NCBI GenBank assembly: GCA_002291955.1
Contig: DBBA01000171.1
Location: 1 to 18,440 of the forward strand
Length of the DNA stretch: 18,440 nt
Reading direction: 5' to 3'
Source of the DNA: Rhodobacteraceae bacterium UBA996
Lineage (GTDB): Bacteria > Pseudomonadota > Alphaproteobacteria > Rhodobacterales > Rhodobacteraceae
The position numbers were made by a program, and so were the translations under genes. The notes beneath the pieces are model-generated. The model searched no databases. It had not been told where the DNA came from and saw only the letters and a program-made list of their open reading frames with translations. How positions within the stretch are numbered: the stretch's first letter is position 1; each line of letters begins with the position of its first letter. This document shows positions 1-7,402 of the stretch, one piece after another.

Positions 1-132
1 GCGCAGGTGGCCGAGCGGCTGGGGATCACGCCCCGCACGGTGCTGGCCCACGTCGCCACCGCCAGGAAGCGGCTCGGCGCCGCCACCCGCACGCAGGCGG
101 TGGCCGAGGCCGTGGCCCGCGGTCTGATCTGA
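1..132 (+). CDS. LuxR-family HTH regulator, C-terminal fragment
   Basis: Only the last 43 codons are inside the window, open from base 1 and ending in TGA at 130-132. They encode most of a LuxR/GerE-type DNA-binding domain: an AERLGITPRTVLAHV helix-turn-helix core, then ARKRLGAATRTQAVAEA and the GLI end typical of quorum-sensing-style and other LuxR regulators. The protein would bind DNA in the cytoplasm. The sensory N-terminal domain lies upstream, so neither ligand nor target can be named. It is followed after 180 bases by the VPLPA-CTERM gene on the same strand, but nothing shows that it controls that gene. I am sure of the fold and unsure of the subfamily. Confidence 0.85.
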   Translation, partial: AQVAERLGITPRTVLAHVATARKRLGAATRTQAVAEAVARGLI

Positions 133-312
133 CCCGCCCGCGCGCGCGTCGGGGCAGGGACTGTCCCGCCGCCGGAAACGCTGTGGTCCCGAAAATCCCG
201 CCTCCCGCAGCGCAGATTTCAGGTTTCGACAATACCGCGACATGGTGAATCCGGGCACCCTGCACCTTGGTGGAGTGACCGGTCGGGGGCAGGAACGATA
301 GAACGGGGATGG
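133..312. other. Intergenic region before the VPLPA-CTERM gene
   Basis: This 180-base gap separates the LuxR stop codon from the next start. It begins with an alternating GC tract (about 139-148) and an 11-base palindrome, GGGACTGTCCC, at 157-167. A lower-GC stretch at about 205-250 is the most likely place for the promoter of the downstream gene, but I see no convincing -35/-10 pair. An AGGA at 291-294 and a GGGG at 305-308 precede the downstream ATG. No ORF with coding character was seen. Confidence 0.4.
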
Positions 313-1083
313 ATGCGCGCGGCCTTGGCCACGGCGCTGGTGCTGGCAGGCGTGGGGGCCACTCAGGCTGCGACGCTGACGGTGACGGATACGGGCACGC
401 TCGGGACGGGGTTCGAGGTCCCGCTGTCCGTCGCGGCGTTCGAACCCTCGCTCGGCACGCTGACAGCGGTGGCGTGGTCGCTGGTGATCGACTGGTCGGC
501 AGAGGTGACGTTCAGGAATCCCAACAGCGTTCCTGTCCTCATGACGGTGAACGGACTGTCGGGGATCGGTTTCGATATCGTCGGTGCTTCGCTCAGCCCG
601 GGGCTCACCGGTCTCGAGGGTTACGTCCCCTTGACCCCGTTCGAGTTCCTGTTCCGGGATGGGCTGACTTTCCTGCCCAGTCTCGCTCCGGGTGAGGCAC
701 AATCGACGACTGCGCCTCCACGCACCTACGCCCTCAGTGGTGGCACCGATGACCCGGTCGGCCTGGGCGCAGGTGTGCTTTCGGACTGGACGGGTCCTGG
801 AGATGTCGGTGGAACCATCCTGCCGCTGACAATCGTATATGCCACTGCCCTCGGGCCGAACGCATCGGGGCAGCTGGTCAATCTGCCGGTTGAAACTCCG
901 TTCACGCAGGACCTGACCGCCACCCTGTCCGTCACCTACACCTACGATCCCGTCACGGGTGGCGGAGGCGGGCCGGATGATCCCGTGGACCCCGTCCCGG
1001 TGGTGCCGCTGCCTGCGGGGCTGCCCCTGCTGCTCGGCGGTCTGGCCGCGCTGGCCGTGGTGCGGCGGCGGCGCGGGGCGTAA
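313..1083 (+). CDS. VPLPA-CTERM sorting domain-containing secreted protein
   Basis: A 256-residue exported protein. Residues 1-19 are a short signal peptide (MRAALATALVLAGVGATQA). The body is a Thr/Ser/Val-rich, probably beta-strand-rich domain that I do not recognise. After a Gly/Asp/Pro linker (about 214-230) comes a tripartite tail: VPLPAGLP from residue 231, a hydrophobic segment to about 250, and an RRRR cluster just before the C-terminus. That is the VPLPA-CTERM signal, known in the family to be processed by exosortase D, so the mature protein is probably anchored or released at the cell surface. No exosortase gene is in this window. An ATG at 309 in another frame gives an Arg-rich shadow and was not used. 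The function of the mature domain is unknown. Confidence 0.88.
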   Translation: MRAALATALVLAGVGATQAATLTVTDTGTLGTGFEVPLSVAAFEPSLGTLTAVAWSLVIDWSAEVTFRNPNSVPVLMTVNGLSGIGFDIVGASLSPGLTGLEGYVPLTPFEFLFRDGLTFLPSLAPGEAQSTTAPPRTYALSGGTDDPVGLGAGVLSDWTGPGDVGGTILPLTIVYATALGPNASGQLVNLPVETPFTQDLTATLSVTYTYDPVTGGGGGPDDPVDPVPVVPLPAGLPLLLGGLAALAVVRRRRGA

Positions 1084-1090
1084 GGGGCCG

Positions 1091-1107
1091 GTGGGCGGAT
1101 CGCCCAC
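1091..1107. terminator. Hairpin between converging genes
   Basis: GTGGGCG-GAT-CGCCCAC is a perfect 7-bp stem with a 3-base loop. It sits exactly in the 25-base gap between the stop of the VPLPA-CTERM gene (1083) and the stop of the converging helicase gene (1109). The position suggests a bidirectional terminator. There is no T-run on either side, so it would be a weak or Rho-assisted one. Confidence 0.4.
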
Positions 1108-1108
1108 G

Positions 1109-2656
1109 CTACGCGTCGGCGTCCCCTTCGGCCCGCAGGGACAGGCGGCCTGCGTCGGGCAGGTCGGCGGTCCCCAGGGCCTCGACCGGACGGGACAGGC
1201 GATAGCGGGTGACCCACATCAGCCGCCGCTCGGCCCGGGTGATCGCCACATAGGCCAGCCGCTTCCACAGGGGCAGCCCGGCCTCGGTCCGGCCGGATTG
1301 CGCCGCGGCGAACAGATCGGGACCGAAGACCTGCACACTGTCCCACTGGGACCCTTGCGCCTTGTGGATCGTCACCGCCGCCCCGTGCAGGAAGGCCGCG
1401 CCCATGGTGGCGGCGTGGGGGATGAACGGGTCCTCGGTGTCGGGCATCTCGATCTTGACGATGGAGGCGACGCTGATCCGCGGCTCCTCGGCCCCCACCA
1501 CGTGCAGGCGGGCAAAGCCGGGGCGCGACCCCTCGCCCAGATAGATCACCTGCGCGCCCTTGATCAGGCCGCGGGCCTCGAGGTCGAGGCGCTTCTTGCG
1601 GTGCTTGAGCGGCAGTTCGATCCCGTCGCAGATGAGGGGTTCGCCCGCCAGCAGGCGGTCCGGCGGGGCATTGAAGGCGCCGCGGAAGGCGTGGATCAGC
1701 CGGATGCGCGTGGCATTGCGCCAGACAAGGACGGGGGAGCGGGCCATCAGCCCGGCCTCGACCCGCTCGGCCAGCACCACGCGGTCATCCTCGCGGGCGG
1801 CGGCGCGCAAGCGGTCCTCGAAATCGTCGAAGCCGAGCGCGGGGTCGGACAGGGCATGGGCCAGATCGAGGATCGGGTTGCCCGCCGCCTGCCGGTGGAT
1901 GCGCGACAGGGTCAGCCGGGCAGGCGCGGGCAGGCGGTCGAACACCATCTCGCCCGACTGGCCCACGGGGGCCAGCTGCGCGGGATCGCCGAAGAGCACC
2001 AGCGTGGGGAAGATCTCCTTCAGGTCCTCGAACTGCCGGTCGTCGAGCATGGACGCCTCGTCGATCAGCCCGACGTCGAGGGGTTCCTCGCGCCGCTTCC
2101 AGCCCTTGATGAAGTCCGACCCCTTCAGCCCCGCGGCCGCCAGCGCCCCGGGGATCGAGGCCACCTGCCCGTAGAAGGCGGCGGCGCGGTCCAGCGCGGC
2201 CTCGGTCAGCCCCGCGATGGGCAGCCCCGCGATGTCGGGCCGGGTGCCTTGCCCAGCCAGCCACTCGGCGATGCGTTCGTACTCGGGCGCATAGACGGGG
2301 GTGTAAAGGATGCGGTGTATGGTGGTCGCAGGCACCCCCCGACCGCGCAGGACGGACGCCGCCTTGTTCGTCGGGGCAAGGACCGCGAGCGTGCGCCGGT
2401 CGCGGCGCCGCCGCCCCTCCCAGTCGCCCGAGACGACATCCACACCGGACGCGACCAGCGCGCGGTAGAGTTCCCCCAGCAGCAGCGTCTTGCCCGACCC
2501 CGCGCGCCCCGTGACGGCCAGAACCGCCCGGGGGCCGTCGGCGCGGGGGGCAAGCACCTTGGACGTCACGTCGATCCCGGCGCCCGCCAGCACCTCGGCC
2601 ACGCGGTCGAAGGCGGTGGACTGATCGTCGGAAAATCGGGGCGCGGGGGCAGACAT
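1109..2656 (-). CDS. RecD/Dda-like superfamily 1 ATP-dependent DNA helicase
   Basis: A 515-residue P-loop helicase with the SF1 motif set. Walker A is TGRAGSGKT (about 49-57); the APTNKAA motif Ia lies near 94-100; Walker B is GLIDEAS (about 196-202); motif III is GDPAQLAPVGQ (223-233). C-terminally it has VTIHKAQGSQWDSV (from 428) and YVAITRAERRL (from 469), which are the UvrD_C_2-type motifs V and VI. It would unwind DNA in repair or recombination. Its size and motif order resemble RecD2/Dda-type enzymes without the long RecD2 N-terminal region. The frame is open upstream to 2866, but that extension runs through the intergenic palindrome, so I chose the ATG at 2656 just before the conserved region. 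It converges on the VPLPA-CTERM gene and appears to be transcribed alone. The exact cellular role is not known to me. Confidence 0.88.
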   Translation of the reverse strand: MSAPAPRFSDDQSTAFDRVAEVLAGAGIDVTSKVLAPRADGPRAVLAVTGRAGSGKTLLLGELYRALVASGVDVVSGDWEGRRRRDRRTLAVLAPTNKAASVLRGRGVPATTIHRILYTPVYAPEYERIAEWLAGQGTRPDIAGLPIAGLTEAALDRAAAFYGQVASIPGALAAAGLKGSDFIKGWKRREEPLDVGLIDEASMLDDRQFEDLKEIFPTLVLFGDPAQLAPVGQSGEMVFDRLPAPARLTLSRIHRQAAGNPILDLAHALSDPALGFDDFEDRLRAAAREDDRVVLAERVEAGLMARSPVLVWRNATRIRLIHAFRGAFNAPPDRLLAGEPLICDGIELPLKHRKKRLDLEARGLIKGAQVIYLGEGSRPGFARLHVVGAEEPRISVASIVKIEMPDTEDPFIPHAATMGAAFLHGAAVTIHKAQGSQWDSVQVFGPDLFAAAQSGRTEAGLPLWKRLAYVAITRAERRLMWVTRYRLSRPVEALGTADLPDAGRLSLRAEGDADA

Positions 2657-2905
2657 GCGCGCACACCTAACCCCGCGCGCCCCGACCTGCCAGTGCAGCA
2701 TCGGCGCGCGCGGGTTCCCCGCGCGCACGCCTTTCCTCTCGGCTCTGCCCCTGCGGGGCGCCGCCTCGGGGGATGAGTATTTGGACAAGGGTGAAGCACA
2801 CGCGCCTTCATCCTTGCCCAAATACCTCCCGCCGGAGGCCCGCGCCGACCTGCAAGGGCGGCGCAAACAAAAGGTGTGCGGCCCGGTACGGGCCGCGCCG
2901 CTGGA
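2657..2905. other. Intergenic region with palindromic repeat
   Basis: This 249-base gap lies between the helicase start and the arylesterase stop, both genes being on the minus strand. Most of it is occupied by the inverted repeat at 2764-2838 and its GC-rich flanks. It must also carry the helicase promoter, which I could not identify. The open frame that crosses it on the minus strand has rare codons and is not a credible gene extension. Confidence 0.5.
2764..2838. repeat. Rhodobacteraceae-type intergenic palindromic repeat
   Basis: Two 33-base arms, 2764-2796 and 2806-2838, are imperfect reverse complements around a 9-base loop. The shared core, read on the plus strand of the left arm, is GTATTTGGNCAAGGNTGAAG; the outer arm ends are CCTC...GAGG. 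A further, partial copy of the same CTTCATCC...AAATA...CC pattern lies at 18419-18440. I recall this GGAGTATTT..CCAAGATGAAG-like element as common between genes in Rhodobacteraceae genomes. As RNA it would fold into a long hairpin, and it could act as a terminator or mRNA 3' end for the arylesterase transcript that enters from the right. Confidence 0.7.
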
Positions 2906-3565
2906 TCAGGGGACGCGGGCAATCAGGCTCAGGACCGATGGGCCCATCGCCTCCACGATCACCGCCACACCCGCGGCCGAGGGGTGGATGCCGTCGGGCT
3001 GCATCAGCGTGGCCATCGCCGCGTCCCGGTCGGGCAGGGCGGTCAGCGGTGTCAGGAACCCCTCGAACAGAGCCGCGCCGTGTTCCTGCGCAAGTTCGGG
3101 GTACATCGCGTCGAAGGCCGCCTTGTACTCGGGCCCGTAGTTCCCCGGCGCCTGCATCCCCACCAGAAGCACGGGCAGCCCCCGTTCCCCCGCCGCCTGC
3201 AGGATGCCGTCGAGGTTCGCGCGGCTGACTGCAGGGTCGATGCCGCGGAGCAGGTCGTTGCCCCCCAGCGCCACGATCAGCGCGTCCACGTCATCGGTCA
3301 GGGTCCAGCCCACGCGCGACAGCCCGCCCTGCGTGGTGTCCCCCGACACGCCTGCGTTCAGCACCCGGACGTCCGCCCCCTGCGCCACCAACCACCGTTC
3401 CAGCTGTGGCACGAAGCCGTCGGCCTCGGGCAGGCCATAGCCTTGCGTCAGGCTGTCCCCCAGCGCCGCCACCGTCACAGGCTCCGCCATCGCTGGCGCA
3501 ATCGTGACCAGAACGCCCACGCACAGGTTGCGCGCGGCCCGGATCGCGCCATATCCCGCCTGCAC
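2906..3565 (-). CDS. tesA: Arylesterase / TesA-like SGNH (GDSL) hydrolase, secreted
   Basis: A 219-residue periplasmic SGNH hydrolase that cleaves acyl or aryl esters and acyl-CoA-type thioesters. A signal peptide runs to about residue 27 (cleavage AMA|EP). The catalytic blocks are all present: GDSLT with nucleophile Ser38, an oxyanion Gly in the NAGVSGDTT block, GGND with Asn103, and DGIHPS with Asp191 and His194. The frame is open far upstream into the ABC gene on the other strand, which is an artefact of GC content. The start that keeps a normal signal peptide is GTG at 3565, or the adjacent GTG at 3568. The gene is divergent from the ybbA-ybbP-type pair with only 13-22 bases between start codons, matching the tesA/ybbA-ybbP arrangement of E. 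coli. Length is close to E. coli TesA. The physiological substrate is unknown. Confidence 0.9.
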   Translation of the reverse strand: MQAGYGAIRAARNLCVGVLVTIAPAMAEPVTVAALGDSLTQGYGLPEADGFVPQLERWLVAQGADVRVLNAGVSGDTTQGGLSRVGWTLTDDVDALIVALGGNDLLRGIDPAVSRANLDGILQAAGERGLPVLLVGMQAPGNYGPEYKAAFDAMYPELAQEHGAALFEGFLTPLTALPDRDAAMATLMQPDGIHPSAAGVAVIVEAMGPSVLSLIARVP

Positions 3566-3587
3566 CACGGCTGAACGGATGGACAGG

Positions 3588-4286
3588 ATGGCGGACGACA
3601 CGGTGATCCGGCTGACAGACGCGCGGCTGGCGCTTGATGGCAACGCGGGCCGGGTGGACATCCTCAAGGGGATCGATCTGTCGATCGCGCGGGGCGAGAC
3701 GGTGGGGCTGATCGGGCCGTCGGGGTCGGGCAAGTCGTCGCTCCTCATGCTTCTGGGCGGGCTCGAACGCGCCACCGCGGGCCGGGTCGAGGTGCTGGGC
3801 CAGGACCTGGGACCGATGGGCGAGGACGCGCTCGCACGCTTCCGCCGGGCGCATATGGGGGTGGTGTTCCAGTCCTTCCACCTGATTCCGACCATGACCG
3901 CCCTGGAAAACGTCGCGGTGCCGCTGGAACTGGCGGGGGCTGCCGATGCCTTTGACCGCGCGCAGGCGGAACTGGCGGCTGTGGGTCTGGCCGCCCGCAC
4001 GCATCATTATCCGGCGCAGATGTCGGGTGGCGAGCAGCAGCGCGTGGCGCTGGCGCGCGCTGCCGTCACCCGCCCGCAGATCCTGCTGGCGGATGAACCC
4101 ACCGGCAATCTGGATGGCGTGAACGGCGAGGCGATCATGGGCCTTCTGTTCGGTCTTCGCGACCGGCATGGGGCGACGCTGGTGCTGGTGACGCACGCCC
4201 CCGAACTCGCCGCGCGCTGCGACCGCGTGGTGCGGCTGCGCGACGGCCGGATCGAAGATGAGGCGCTGCGGCGCGCCGCAGAATGA
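3588..4286 (+). CDS. ybbA: ABC transporter ATP-binding protein (YbbA type)
   Basis: A 232-residue ATPase subunit with all ABC motifs: Walker A GPSGSGKS (43-50), Q-loop Gln95, signature MSGGEQQ (145-151), Walker B ILLADEP (165-171), D-loop NLD and switch His203. It belongs to the LolD/MacB/FtsE-like family that energises FtsX-type permeases rather than classic import channels. Its stop codon overlaps the start of the permease (ATGA at 4283-4286), so the two are translationally coupled. Together with the divergent arylesterase this is the YbbA-YbbP set. Start choice: ATG at 3588 (MADDT) or ATG at 3579 (MDRMADDT). An even earlier ATG at 3504 would overlap the arylesterase signal peptide and is unlikely. 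Substrate unknown; export of a hydrophobic product or membrane-lipid handling is inferred for the family. Confidence 0.92.
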   Translation: MADDTVIRLTDARLALDGNAGRVDILKGIDLSIARGETVGLIGPSGSGKSSLLMLLGGLERATAGRVEVLGQDLGPMGEDALARFRRAHMGVVFQSFHLIPTMTALENVAVPLELAGAADAFDRAQAELAAVGLAARTHHYPAQMSGGEQQRVALARAAVTRPQILLADEPTGNLDGVNGEAIMGLLFGLRDRHGATLVLVTHAPELAARCDRVVRLRDGRIEDEALRRAAE

Positions 4287-6811
4287 GTGTTGCCTGGACC
4301 ATTGCCCGGCGGGAACTCCGCGGCGGCTTGCGCGGGTTCCGGGTGTTCCTCGCCTGCCTGACGCTAGGCGTGGCCGCCATCGCCGCCGTCGGCAGCGTGC
4401 GCGACGGGATCGAGGCAGGCGTGCAGCGCGAAGGGGCGGCGCTTCTGGGCGGCGATGCCGAGATCGAACTGACTTACCGCTTCGCGGAACCCGCCGAGCG
4501 TGCGGCGATGGAGGCCGTCGCGACGGTGGTCAGCGAGACGGTGGATTTCCGGTCGATGGCGACCGCGCCCGGTCCGGACGGTGAGACGGAACGCGGCCTG
4601 ACGCAGGTGCGCGGCGTGGACGGGGCCTATCCGATCTACGGGGACGTGGTCCTCGACCCGCCGATCCCGATGGCTCAGGCGCTGGCGGGGCAGGGCGGTC
4701 TGCCCGGTGGCGTGATGGAGAGGGTCCTGATGGACCGCCTTGGCATCGAGGTCGGTGACACTTTCCGCCTTGGCACGCAGGATTTCGTGGCCATGGCCGC
4801 GCTGACCCGCGAACCGGACAGTCAGGCGGCGGGCTTCGGCCTTGGGCCGCGCACCATCGTGTCACTGGACGGGCTGCAGGGGTCAGGCTTGCTCGCGCCC
4901 GGGACCCTGTTCGAGACGCAGTACCGCCTGCGCCTGCCCGAGGGCACAGACCTTGATGCGGCCCGCGTCGAGTTGCGCGGCGCCTTCGGCGAGGCCGGGT
5001 TCCGCTGGCGCGATCGCAGGAATGGCGCCCCTGGCGTGCAGGAATTCGTGGACCGGCTGGGGTCGTTCCTGGTGCTAGTCGGCCTTGCGGGGCTGGCTGT
5101 GGGCGGCGTCGGCATATCCGCCGCCGTCCGCGCCTATCTGGCGGAAAAGACCGAGGTCATCGCCACGCTGAAAACGCTGGGGGCCGAGACGCGGACGATC
5201 TTTGCGGCCTATTTCTGGCAGATCGCCGTGCTGGCGGGGGCGGGGATCGCGGCGGGGCTGGCGCTGGGCGCGCTGGTGCCGCTGGGGCTCGCCCCGGTGA
5301 TCGAGGCGCACCTGCCGATCCCGGCCGAGATCGGGGTGCAGCCGCTCGCGCTCGCCGAAGCCGCTCTGTACGGTGTGCTGGCGGCGGGGGTGTTCACCCT
5401 GTGGCCGCTGGCCCGGACCGAGGACGTGCGCGCCGCCGCCCTGTTCCGCGACATGGGCGGGGGCGGCGGCTGGCCGCGGCCCCTGTGGATCGCGGTCACA
5501 GGCGGGCTGTTCGCCGTGCTGGTGGGCGCGGCGGCCGTGCTGTCGGGCCTGTGGGAACTGACGCTGTGGTCGTTTGCGGGGGGCTCGGCGGCCTTTATCA
5601 CGCTGGTGGGCGTGGGCTGGCTGGTACGGCGGGGTGCGGCGTGGGCCGCGCGCTTGCGGCTGGCGCGGGGCCGCACGCCCCTGCGGCTGGCGCTGGGGTC
5701 GGTGGGTGGGCCGGGGGCCGAGACGGGCAGCGTGATCCTGTCGCTGGGCCTGGGCCTGACCGTGCTGGCCGCCGTCGGCCAGATCGACGCGAACCTGCGC
5801 GGCGCCATCGCCCGCGACCTGCCCGAGGTCGCACCGAGCTTCTTCGTGGTCGATATCCAGAACGACCAGCTTGAGGGCTTTCGCGAGCGGCTGGATGCCG
5901 ACCCGTTGGTGACCAAGGTCCAGAGCGCCCCCATGCTGCGCGGGATCATCACCCGCATCAACGGGCGCCCGGCGGCCGAGGTCGCGGGCGACCACTGGGT
6001 GATCCGCGGCGACCGCGGCGTAACCTATTCGGACGCGCCGCCCCCCGACACCCGCGTGACGCAAGGCGCGTGGTGGCCCGCGGACTACGTTGGCCCGCCG
6101 CAGATCAGCTTTGCCGAGGAAGAGGCGCTGGAAATCGGGCTCAAGCTTGGCGACCGGCTGACCGTCAACATCCTGGGCCGCGATATCGAGGCCGCGGTGA
6201 CGAGCTTCCGCGTGGTGGATTTCTCGACCGCCGGGATCGGCTTCGTCATGGCGATGAACCCCTCCGCGCTGGCGGGGGCGCCGCACACCCACATCGCGAC
6301 GATCTATTCCGACCCCGCGGGGGACGCGGCGCTGCTGCGCGACCTGGGCGACTCCTATCCCAACATCACGCTGATCCGCGTCAAGGACGCGATCGACCGG
6401 GTGACCGAGGTACTGGGTGCAATCGCCGCGGCCACCACCTATGGTGCGCTGGCGACGCTGCTGACCGGGTTCATCGTGCTGATCGGCGCGGCGGCGGCGG
6501 GGGTGCGGGCGCGCACCTATGAGACGGCGGTGCTCAAGACGCTCGGCGCCACGCGGGGCACGATCCTGACCAGTTTCGCGCTACGGTCGGGAATGATGGG
6601 CCTTGCCGCAGGGGCGGTCGCGATCCTGGCGGGCGGGCTTGCGGGCTGGGGGGTGTCGTACTTCGTCATGGACACCGAGTTCCGCTTCGACCCTGCTAAC
6701 GTGCTGGCCATCGTCGCGGGCGGTGTCGCGGCGTCGATGCTGGCGGGGCTCGCCTTCGCGCTGGGGCCGCTGAATGCTCGCCCTGCCCGGGTGCTTCGTG
6801 GGCGCGAGTAG
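4283..6811 (+). CDS. ybbP: FtsX-like ABC transporter permease (YbbP type)
   Basis: An 842-residue inner-membrane permease. Membrane topology read from the sequence: TM1 at about 21-38, a large periplasmic domain at about 41-260, TM segments near 261-283, 311-335, 357-376, 402-421, 429-447 and 482-499, a second large periplasmic domain to about 712, then three final TM segments. That makes about ten TMs and two FtsX domains, as in E. coli YbbP (about 800 residues). Each FtsX half carries the characteristic cytoplasmic turn with TLKTLGAETRTI (295-306) and VLKTLGATRGTI. It partners the upstream ATPase through a 4-base start/stop overlap. It ends 9 bases before the stop of the converging yjbF-like gene. 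No frameshift or truncation seen. Confidence 0.92.
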   Translation: MSVAWTIARRELRGGLRGFRVFLACLTLGVAAIAAVGSVRDGIEAGVQREGAALLGGDAEIELTYRFAEPAERAAMEAVATVVSETVDFRSMATAPGPDGETERGLTQVRGVDGAYPIYGDVVLDPPIPMAQALAGQGGLPGGVMERVLMDRLGIEVGDTFRLGTQDFVAMAALTREPDSQAAGFGLGPRTIVSLDGLQGSGLLAPGTLFETQYRLRLPEGTDLDAARVELRGAFGEAGFRWRDRRNGAPGVQEFVDRLGSFLVLVGLAGLAVGGVGISAAVRAYLAEKTEVIATLKTLGAETRTIFAAYFWQIAVLAGAGIAAGLALGALVPLGLAPVIEAHLPIPAEIGVQPLALAEAALYGVLAAGVFTLWPLARTEDVRAAALFRDMGGGGGWPRPLWIAVTGGLFAVLVGAAAVLSGLWELTLWSFAGGSAAFITLVGVGWLVRRGAAWAARLRLARGRTPLRLALGSVGGPGAETGSVILSLGLGLTVLAAVGQIDANLRGAIARDLPEVAPSFFVVDIQNDQLEGFRERLDADPLVTKVQSAPMLRGIITRINGRPAAEVAGDHWVIRGDRGVTYSDAPPPDTRVTQGAWWPADYVGPPQISFAEEEALEIGLKLGDRLTVNILGRDIEAAVTSFRVVDFSTAGIGFVMAMNPSALAGAPHTHIATIYSDPAGDAALLRDLGDSYPNITLIRVKDAIDRVTEVLGAIAAATTYGALATLLTGFIVLIGAAAAGVRARTYETAVLKTLGATRGTILTSFALRSGMMGLAAGAVAILAGGLAGWGVSYFVMDTEFRFDPANVLAIVAGGVAASMLAGLAFALGPLNARPARVLRGRE

Positions 6812-6820
6812 CCTGCCGGA

Positions 6821-7402
6821 TCAGTCGCCCAGCCGCTGCAGGGTGACATGGCCGATGGCGGGCGCGATCCACTGGCGCGACTGGCGCATGGTGCCGCCCG
6901 CGTCGCGCCAGTAGTCGTTGCGCACCTCGGGCAAACCGGCGGCGCGGCAGGTCTCGACCGCATGGCGCGCGGGCAACGACTGGCCGCCGATGTCGATTGC
7001 CGTGACACCCTGATCCGCAAGCCGACAGTCGAACCGCGTCGCCATGATCCGGTTCTCGCCATCTAGGTGGCGAAGCGTGCGCGCATAGGCTCCCGCGGGC
7101 CAGGCGTCCAGCACGGGGGCCGTCTCGGCCGTGTACAGGTCCGCGCCAAGTCCGCGTGTGGCGAACAGCACGCCCCGGTCAAGGGTCAGGCCGATGCCGT
7201 CGGCCGACCGCCAGGTCTCGTGCCCGCCGTTCGTCCCGATCACGCTGAGGGTGCCTGCCGCCTTCGTCACCTCGACCAGCGCCGCCAGGACGGGTCCCTC
7301 GGGGACCGCACCGGCCGTCAGGGTGGCCCCCGGCCGCGCGCAGGCCGTCGCAAGCACCACGACGGCCACCAGTCCCAACGGCGCCCTGCCAAGGCCCCTC
7401 AT
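6821..7402 (-). CDS. yjbF: YjbF/GfcB-family lipoprotein
   Basis: A 193-residue exported protein. Its signal peptide ends in VVVLATAC, with Cys21 at the expected lipidation site; the residues before it (L-A-T-A) fit the broad lipobox pattern but not the strict L-[AS]-[GA]-C form. The mature part has features of the YjbF/GfcB (group 4 capsule) lipoprotein family, including a DLYTAE segment, RFDCRL and a conserved Trp/Tyr-rich end (NDYWRDAGGTMRQSRQWI). In E. coli such proteins belong to the yjbEFGH and gfcABCDE exopolysaccharide/capsule operons. The start codon overlaps the stop of the upstream yjbH-like gene (7399-7402), so the two are co-translated. Family assignment is from pattern recognition. 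Confidence 0.8.
   Translation of the reverse strand: MRGLGRAPLGLVAVVVLATACARPGATLTAGAVPEGPVLAALVEVTKAAGTLSVIGTNGGHETWRSADGIGLTLDRGVLFATRGLGADLYTAETAPVLDAWPAGAYARTLRHLDGENRIMATRFDCRLADQGVTAIDIGGQSLPARHAVETCRAAGLPEVRNDYWRDAGGTMRQSRQWIAPAIGHVTLQRLGD

Noticed and set aside
959..2776. 605-codon open frame on the plus strand
   Set aside because: Antisense to the helicase, whose SF1 motifs are all intact on the other strand, and it crosses the tail of the VPLPA-CTERM gene in another frame.
3566..4000. Upstream extension of the arylesterase frame
   Set aside because: It would bury the signal peptide and lies antisense to the ATPase gene.
5075..6292. 405-codon open frame on the minus strand
   Set aside because: Antisense to the FtsX-like permease; Arg/Gln/His-rich shadow product.
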